DNA of 64,000 bases, taken from the NCBI GenBank assembly GCA_033002965.1, contig JAURVB010003522.1:124001-188000 (forward strand). Direction: 5' to 3'. This document shows positions 57,594 to 64,000 of this stretch, piece by piece. A program made the translations under genes and the position numbers. The DNA is from Piper betle (Eukaryota; Streptophyta; Magnoliopsida; Piperales; Piperaceae). The first letter of the stretch is position 1, and each line of letters begins with the position of its first letter. The notes beneath the pieces were generated by a model. It did not search any database, had not been told where the DNA came from, and saw nothing but the letters and a program-made list of their open reading frames with translations.

Positions 57594-58124
57594 TGTTAAT
57601 ATTTGTAATTATAAACATTAATGATATGTAGCTCATTATCATACTTGAAATACTAAAGGAATTTTGGGATACCAAACAGAGGTGATTGTTTATTATTTTG
57701 TGGAAGATGAAAGGCCTTAAAACATCTCTATAAATATAACCTTATTTGCTTCAATCTAAAACAAGACAAGATGTGAGAGAAAAAGAGAAATAAAAAAAAT
57801 GATATAGAAATTAAAAAGGGATCAATATTATTTACTAGTTTAATCTTGTACAGAGTAGTGAGAGAGATAAATCTTGTAATTTCAATAGTATAGGTTAGAT
57901 GAGTAATTTTATTTTATATCTCTTTATATTTCATGACTGTAATATTTAAATTAAGTAGTAAATTATTTATTGTTGTCATATAATTTTTGACTCTCGAGAA
58001 ATGAGAGTTTTTCACATTAAGTCTCTATTTTTTTAGTTTTGTTTTATTTTATTTTTCGGGTATTATTTTTCTATATCTTATGTTCGATGTTATTGATTTC
58101 TAATTTTAAGAATTTTTCTCAACA
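57594..58124 (+). repeat. 3' LTR of copia element 2
   Basis: 531 bp. Against the 5' LTR there are 13 mismatches in the first 80 aligned bases, so the element is old. Confidence 0.92.
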
Positions 58125-59425
58125 AGATAGAGTGCATTATAGTATAATGGCCTATTGGATGAACCTTAGGCGATATGCGAGGTGGGTGTAGCTGGTATAC
58201 AGGGTTGGGCCAGTGAGGTCCTACATATGTTTTATTTTTTATTTTTGAACCAGTCTGGAATTAAAAATTATGGGTTCCTAGATTCTAGAAAACTGAATAA
58301 GGCCATAGCTTGCGGTGGTCACATTCGTCGGGTGGCAGATTTTGTTTTGAGTCCATTTTTTAGCAGTACGATTAGATAAGTCACGAGCAGAGACCCACCC
58401 ACGTGTTTGATGATTACCCATTTTCAAAACCTACTAGGCTTCTTCTCCTACAGGTGAGATGATCATTTTTTTCTTCCTTTCTCCGACCCTGTAACTAGCT
58501 TCCAAGTTACCTTTTCTTCGAGGATTATGGTAATTTTTTTCTTTTGTTTCTTGTGTATATTTTACAAAATTTGCAAAGCATCAATGTTTTGTATGTAATA
58601 GTTTAACTCAACAAATAAATAGAGTAATTAAGGGTTTGTTCATAAGGATATTTCATTTTTTTTAAAATTCATGTTTTAATCTAACGAGAGCTACATATTT
58701 CAAAAAAATGAAGTTGAAGTTTTGATCCTTTTTTTAATTAATCTATGTTCCAAAGAAGATGTTTTTTAACTGGGGATTGGAGTTGTTTTTTTAGTTATGG
58801 TCTTCATGTTGGACACTTCAAGCCGTACAACAGTATAACGTGAGTTGGAAGAAAAAGTTTTCATTCATTCCTGGGCGAGAGCTCTTTTTTTTTCTTTTTT
58901 TTTCTTTTTTTTTTGCATTTGCATTAATGATAAAATATATCTCAATATGATGATTGGCAAGACATTTAAAAAGTGTGGACGAACATATTTTAGTCTTAGA
59001 ATTAGAATACGGGTTATACCCTGATGACCCAGTGGCAGCGATAGTAAACTGATTCCCTTATTTTAAGGGTATTTACGGGCACAAGTTCTGTCGGATGACC
59101 TTCATAATTCATATATTACAATCCTCATCTATACAATCTTCTGCGGAGTCGTGATATCATAACGTTTGGATTCTTCAATTTATTTCTGCCCATCCATTTC
59201 GCTATAGATCTGCAAGGCCTTCAAGCTACAGAATCAAAAAAGTTTAACTGAATGTGTTATTGAAGGCTCATTTGGTTTGTGTGATTTTTCTTTTTTGCCC
59301 CCTCTCACGCTGAACTGTCGTATTCACGTGTTTACATTTTCCAGATTTGAAAGAGGGTCAAGGCGTCGGTGGAAAGAGATTTTATTGACACCATTTACTG
59401 CGTTAGGCCACCATTCCACGGGAGG
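58125..59425. other. Non-coding flank
   Basis: AT-rich with a T-rich run at 58885-58915. No gene recognised. Confidence 0.45.
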
Positions 59426-61568
59426 TGTCACGATCCGATTTTAAGACCCAAAAATTTTTGATCCCAATCAGTCCAGTGTGGGGTATTCTTACCACAATAA
59501 CACTAAGCCTAACACCAAGCACGCTAGATAGAATAATAACGGAAGCCAACGACACAAACACCAACCTTTGTGTTCGGCCAACTCACAATACCGAGGTTAT
59601 TTGTTTCGATCCCAGCAAATCTTAGTCCTCGATATCGCTACTCCAATTAGCACTTCGCTCGACCACCCATGCTCGATCACACCAAAGCACCGATACAACG
59701 CTCTCGATTTCCAGCATGCCCTGCCAATAAGCTATTCTGAGAACCAAACAACACCACACACATCAACTGCCCAATCGCCCCTAATACCAATATGCATATT
59801 GGGTCATGCCATCTTCCCTTGCTCATCCCAGCAACCAGTTACCACAATTGATTGCCTTGTAAACTTTGACCGTGACCTAAATACAGAAGTTCCTTGCCTA
59901 AAACGTCAGCCAACAAGCAAACAAATAGATTATGCGAAAAACACTTCCCAACCTTATATTATAACACATAAGGATTACAAGCACTCTACTCTCTCCTTCA
60001 AGTACTTGCTCGACTTGTGGACAGCCCCCACAGCCTCGGCTTAATGCACCCCAAATATAATGGAACTCACGGGATTACTATAACCCAAGTAACCCTCCCG
60101 ATTGCCAAACACCAGCAACCACAACGTGTACCTGGATTTCGGCAAACTCCAATGAAAGTCCAGCACTCTTCACCAACACCAGCTGCAACACCTTCACAAG
60201 TTTCCTTCTCTCCCGGATGTCTCTGCACTCAAGTCTTCACGTTGCACCAAACCTCAGGAATTTCTCTCCTTCTTCTGGATAACTCCTTTTTTGTATTCCA
60301 GCCTTCACACCGTGTATTTATACACCATGTCCTCCTGCTTCAAGATAACTCCAACCTTAGTCAGCATCCTTATCTACAAAAGATACTGTAAAGATTCACC
60401 GCGTCATTAGCAACCCAGCCCTAATCCACGTCCAAGTTCATCACACGGCCTTCTAATTTATCTCTAGAAGTTAGTTGCAACATCCCGATCATAATCTTCT
60501 CCTAGATACGATCCAATTCTGTAACAAACTCCCAACCGATCGTTGGCTATACTACTGGACTCAAGTCTAGCCCATGGTTCGACCTCAGCCATCGCCTTAC
60601 CACTAGTTCAACCTCAAGGCCTCGTCCAGCAATTACATGCCATAATACCGGCAATGGTATACTATTGCATTCCCTAGCATGTATACCATTGCAAACATCG
60701 GCACTCATCCATCGCTGGACATCGCTACCGCCGAAGCACCCGCACCACGCACCAGCATGCCACTGCTTGGATCGGCACACCCTCGATCCCGCACAGTGCC
60801 CACGCCTCAACAACCTCACATCGCACTCACCACTCGCCCATGCACCAGCGCCATGCTGCTACGCGCTCACCCTTGCCACTCCCTAGTACCAATTGTAACA
60901 CCCCGTTTCGGCTCACCCGTGAACCGACCCGGAAATGTCACCGGTGACCGAACCGTTCGCTAATGTACTGGTTCGGTTAAGCCGACCCGGATCTGCCCTC
61001 GACGTCTTAAGATGGGGATGCAACCATGAGATGCATGAATGGGAACAATTGGGTTCTAACGGAGTCCTACATGCATGTGATGATATGCAAGCAAAACAAA
61101 ACCATTCAACAAGCAAGAAATTTAAATAAAAATTCATTAATATTTACGAAAAAATGGACAAAATCTCCCCTAAAAGTGCAATAGGGGCCAACCTGTCCAC
61201 AACAAGGGTATATAAATATTTTATCAAAATACGATAAAACATAACAATCTACTATGGCATTCAGTCATTATCTCTTTCGTTTCATCTGAGCCGAGTCTGA
61301 ACTCCAAGGCTCCCTACTCATTCACAATTATCCGCTCGTCTCATAAGAAGCAATTTATCAAGACAAATACATTCTAATTATCATTCACACAGCATTAACA
61401 CACTATCATTATACATTACACGCGGTAGGTACATGTGTGCGCGGTTCCGTGCTGCTCCTCCGCAGTCCCGATAGCTTTCATCGCTCGCATTCCTCACCTA
61501 CATATATATAGAAAAACCGTCAGTAACGAGTGTTACCGGCCCAGAAAATAACTAATATCAATCTGGCA

Positions 61569-61588
61569 CAGGAGAGCAAACTCTCCTG
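61569..61588 (-). other. Stem-loop H3, family B copy 3
   Basis: CAGGAGAG pairs perfectly with CTCTCCTG. Confidence 0.8.
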
Positions 61589-62172
61589 TTGAATGAAAAC
61601 TATATACTTCCTCAAGAACTCTCATCAGGGCACATATGGGAGCCGTCGCCCTCAGGTCGACAGTGTCCCCCTTTCTTTCTCATTCTCATACCTTAGCCAT
61701 TTCTCTATCGCTTCTCGCATCAAATCTCATTCCTTTTCGCCCTCTACACCTTCCATATTACTCCTGGCCTTGAGCACGAAGGCCGAGCACTCTCAGGCAG
61801 TCGCCTTTAGTACCCTTTGAAACCACAAGTCTAGACATGCGCTGCATTGCAGTACCCGTGAACCTCCACACTTCTCCGGGTTTGAGGAACTCAAAGGTGG
61901 AGTTGTCAGGATCCCTCGGGAATGAAACGGCCTGCACACCATTCCAGAGCCCACTATCGACTCACACGTGCCCGCTCGCGTAGTACGGTAGTCGGATTTC
62001 CCTCATTCAATCTCTCACTGAAAACGTGAAAACTATACATATATATAGGTCTAGGTTGGGATTTATACAATAAGCCCGAAGGCATCGTGAGCTGGATCTG
62101 AAGTTTGAAAATAAACTCGAGGGATCTCATCCTCGAGGGTTATTAATCCGAAAAATCGTTGGCTAAATGGCC

Positions 62173-62210
62173 CGAGTTAAGTGGGATCCGATAAAATGCC
62201 ACTTAACTCG
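62173..62210 (-). other. Stem-loop H1, family B copy 3
   Basis: CGAGTTAAGTGG (62173-62184) pairs perfectly with CCACTTAACTCG (62199-62210). Confidence 0.8.
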
Positions 62211-63713
62211 TCCTGCACATGATAAATCAAATACACAATAGAGTAGCGTAAAAACAGAGAACGAGTCCTAAACGGACCTGGTAGAAGCTCCAAGCGTGTC
62301 CTCGTGCCTAGGCGGTGAGCTCCTACTCCGTACCTACACATCGAAACTAAATACTAACGCCCGCTCATGATGCAGTCATACATCCTATATCACACATACA
62401 TCCATCACGCATCAATCAATACACATCAACCTATATCAATTCTAGCAAATCTACTTAGGTTAGTTTGCATTAGATCATGATCATTACCTAGTTACCCTAA
62501 TTAGTTTCTTAGCCTCCATTTTTAACACCGCTCAATCAAACAAATTTCATATTTTATCCTTAATCAATTCTACATTTATACATATGATTATAACACGCAA
62601 TTCACCAATCCTACCATGCAATTCTAATAATCAATACTTTTAAATAATTAAGTTAAAATAAATTATACCTCGTGTGATTCGTGGCTCGAATTCGGCACCC
62701 TATGGCGTCCGAAGTTCGATAGGGTTCAATCGGGGGATTCGGCGGAAGATCAGGTGATTTCCGACGAATTTCGGTGAATCCCAATTTTCCGGCGACTTCC
62801 GGCGATTTTCCGACGACTGTTCCGGCGGGGCAATCGGGGGTAAGGGTTAGCACCGGCTCGGCGAGCTCATCCCAATGGTGGTGACGGCAAGGGCGGCCAT
62901 GGCGGCGATGACTGCCGGCGGCGGCGTCGAGTTCGGTCGAGGCGGTCGGTCGTTCCGATCAGGCCCACGGCCGGCTTCGACGGCGGTGCTAGGTAAGGGG
63001 GAAATGTCGGGGAGGTCAAGGGGGTGGTCGTCGAGGTCACAGTGGCGGCGGCGCGGCCTGGACGGCGGCGAATCGACAAGGAGAGCGTCACGGCTCGTGG
63101 GGCGATTCCGGCGTCGTGGCGGCGAGACGGTGGCCGGGGTTGGTCGGGGCGGCACGGCGACGGCATAGCAAGGCGGGGCGGCGGCGATCGGCGGCAGTGT
63201 GACGTCGGCAACGGCGGCGGCGGCGACGAGCACAAGGCGGCGATAGGGTTTGGGTGGGGAAGTGTCAGGAAAGGAGGTGAAATACTCCAATGGCAAAATC
63301 GTAAATAAGTATTGACTCGATTCTGACTCGAGTCAAAATAATAACTAGTTTATAATAAATTCTAAAAAAATCTAGAAAAATATGAAAAAAATCCCATAAA
63401 ATAAAACAAACACAACAACATCCAAATGGCATGCTCTATAACTAATAACCTACCCGAATATAATCCAACGCGTCCTAATGCGTTATTCGGCCTAAAACTA
63501 TTTCTACGATCAAACATATAAAAAGAAAAAAAATACTGCATACTTTCATATATTCTGATAACTCATTTCTCACCATCTTCTCGACGTTATCATCATATAT
63601 TCAGAGTACACCTGACTCTCATCGCTCATAACTCACGGCTGGCCTCAACTCAGCACGCGGTTCATGAAACTGACTCGACTCGAACCAACGGTCGAACTGA
63701 CTGGTTCGGTAAC

Positions 63714-63744
63714 GTAAAACCCTGACTCGAGTCACGGGTTTTAC
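63714..63744 (-). repeat. LTR-terminal palindrome, family B copy 3
   Basis: GTAAAACCC (63714-63722) and GGGTTTTAC (63736-63744) enclose TGACTCGAGTCA. Confidence 0.85.
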
Positions 63745-64000
63745 ACCAATACTTGGTTAAAGACAGCAAGGTCGCTCGCACCCAACTCAGCAAACTGCTC
63801 GGTACGACCACACTGCTTGGTGTGCTGCTCGGCATGCCTGGCTGCTGCTCGGCATGCTCGGTAGCCGGATCGATCATGCTCGGTACATAGATTGCACCTC
63901 AACCTCGATGTTCCGACCCATACACCAATCACTTGTACGCCTAGCCCTGATGCTCTCATTAACACCCAGCCAGCACACCAAATCATGAACCAGCTTCATC

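Larger units (their letters stand above)
50140..58124 (+). mobile_element. Ty1/copia element 2 (Tork-like), complete ends
   Basis: LTRs at 50140-50667 and 57594-58124 both start TGTTAATATTTG and end TTTTTCTCAACA. The flanks carry a perfect 5-bp duplication AGATA (50135-50139 and 58125-58129). Without the nested solo LTR and its duplication the element is about 5.1 kb, normal for copia. Gag and pol keep the copia order, but every domain has stops. Confidence 0.93.
60894..63745 (-). mobile_element. Family B solo LTR, copy 3 (2852 bp)
   Basis: On the minus strand it starts TGTAAAACCCGTGACTCG (63745) and ends GGGGTGTTACA (60894). Perfect 5-bp duplication CCAAT (60889-60893 and 63746-63750). It has the GC-rich block, H1 (62173-62210), H3 (61569-61588) and the terminal palindrome (63714-63744). 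No primer site or internal region. Confidence 0.94.
59426..64000 (-). mobile_element. Unnamed LTR-like element, runs off the window
   Basis: Plus-strand start TGTCACGATCC reads as an LTR end (GGATCGTGACA) on the minus strand. A TATA-like tataaata lies at 60315-60322 (minus). The sequence is CA-rich, unlike its surroundings. It is interrupted by a family B solo LTR at 60894-63745 and continues from 63746 to the window end. No coding domain is visible and no second LTR is available, so identity is uncertain. Confidence 0.45.

Noticed and set aside
1..64000. CRISPR arrays, operons, tRNA or rRNA genes
   Set aside because: No regularly spaced direct repeats, no tRNA cloverleaf or rRNA sequence recognised; tandem repeats found are two-copy only.

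Overview
This is plant nuclear DNA from a repeat-rich part of a flowering-plant genome. Two real host genes are recognisable: the last exon of a GT47 exostosin-type glycosyltransferase (1303-1968, +) and a heptahelical transmembrane (HHP, AdipoR-like) gene (26598-28185, -). The high GC at third codon positions in both genes leans towards a monocot, but weakly. No bacterial, organellar, CRISPR or operon-like content was seen. About four fifths of the window is mobile-element sequence, layered by nested insertion.

Layout. 1-3515: GT47 exon and AT-rich DNA. About 3516-11286: a large non-autonomous LTR element (family A, about 3 kb LTR, tRNA-Met-type primer site). 11287-13595: a second family A copy in inverted orientation, making an inverted repeat. 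About 13600-20807: a decayed Athila-like Ty3/gypsy element whose gag is split by a family B solo LTR (13881-16722). 20808-20970: family A LTR fragment. 22640-25790: decayed LINE (-). 26598-28185: HHP gene with a one-base frameshift. 28821-39085: decayed Ty1/copia element 1, with a TRIM solo LTR and an old family B solo LTR (36783-38874). 40975-45939: fragments of a SIRE-like copia element mixed with LTR fragments related to family A/B. 45940-48590: family C LTR carrying a complete 537-bp TRIM. 50140-58124: a structurally complete but coding-dead Tork-like copia element 2, whose reverse transcriptase is split by a family B solo LTR (53559-56418). 59426-64000: part of another LTR-like element, split by a fourth family B solo LTR (60894-63745).

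The most unusual signal is in the long LTRs. All four family B solo LTRs have perfect 5-bp target duplications, and no intact family B element is present. Families A and B, and more weakly C, share a series of stem-loops at matching LTR positions: at the LTR start, around LTR position 1600-1720, and near the 3' end. Stem sequences differ between families while pairing is kept, and loop or flanking sequence is conserved. This looks like compensatory change preserving a structured RNA or DNA element, and I know of no description of it. All comparisons were made by eye.
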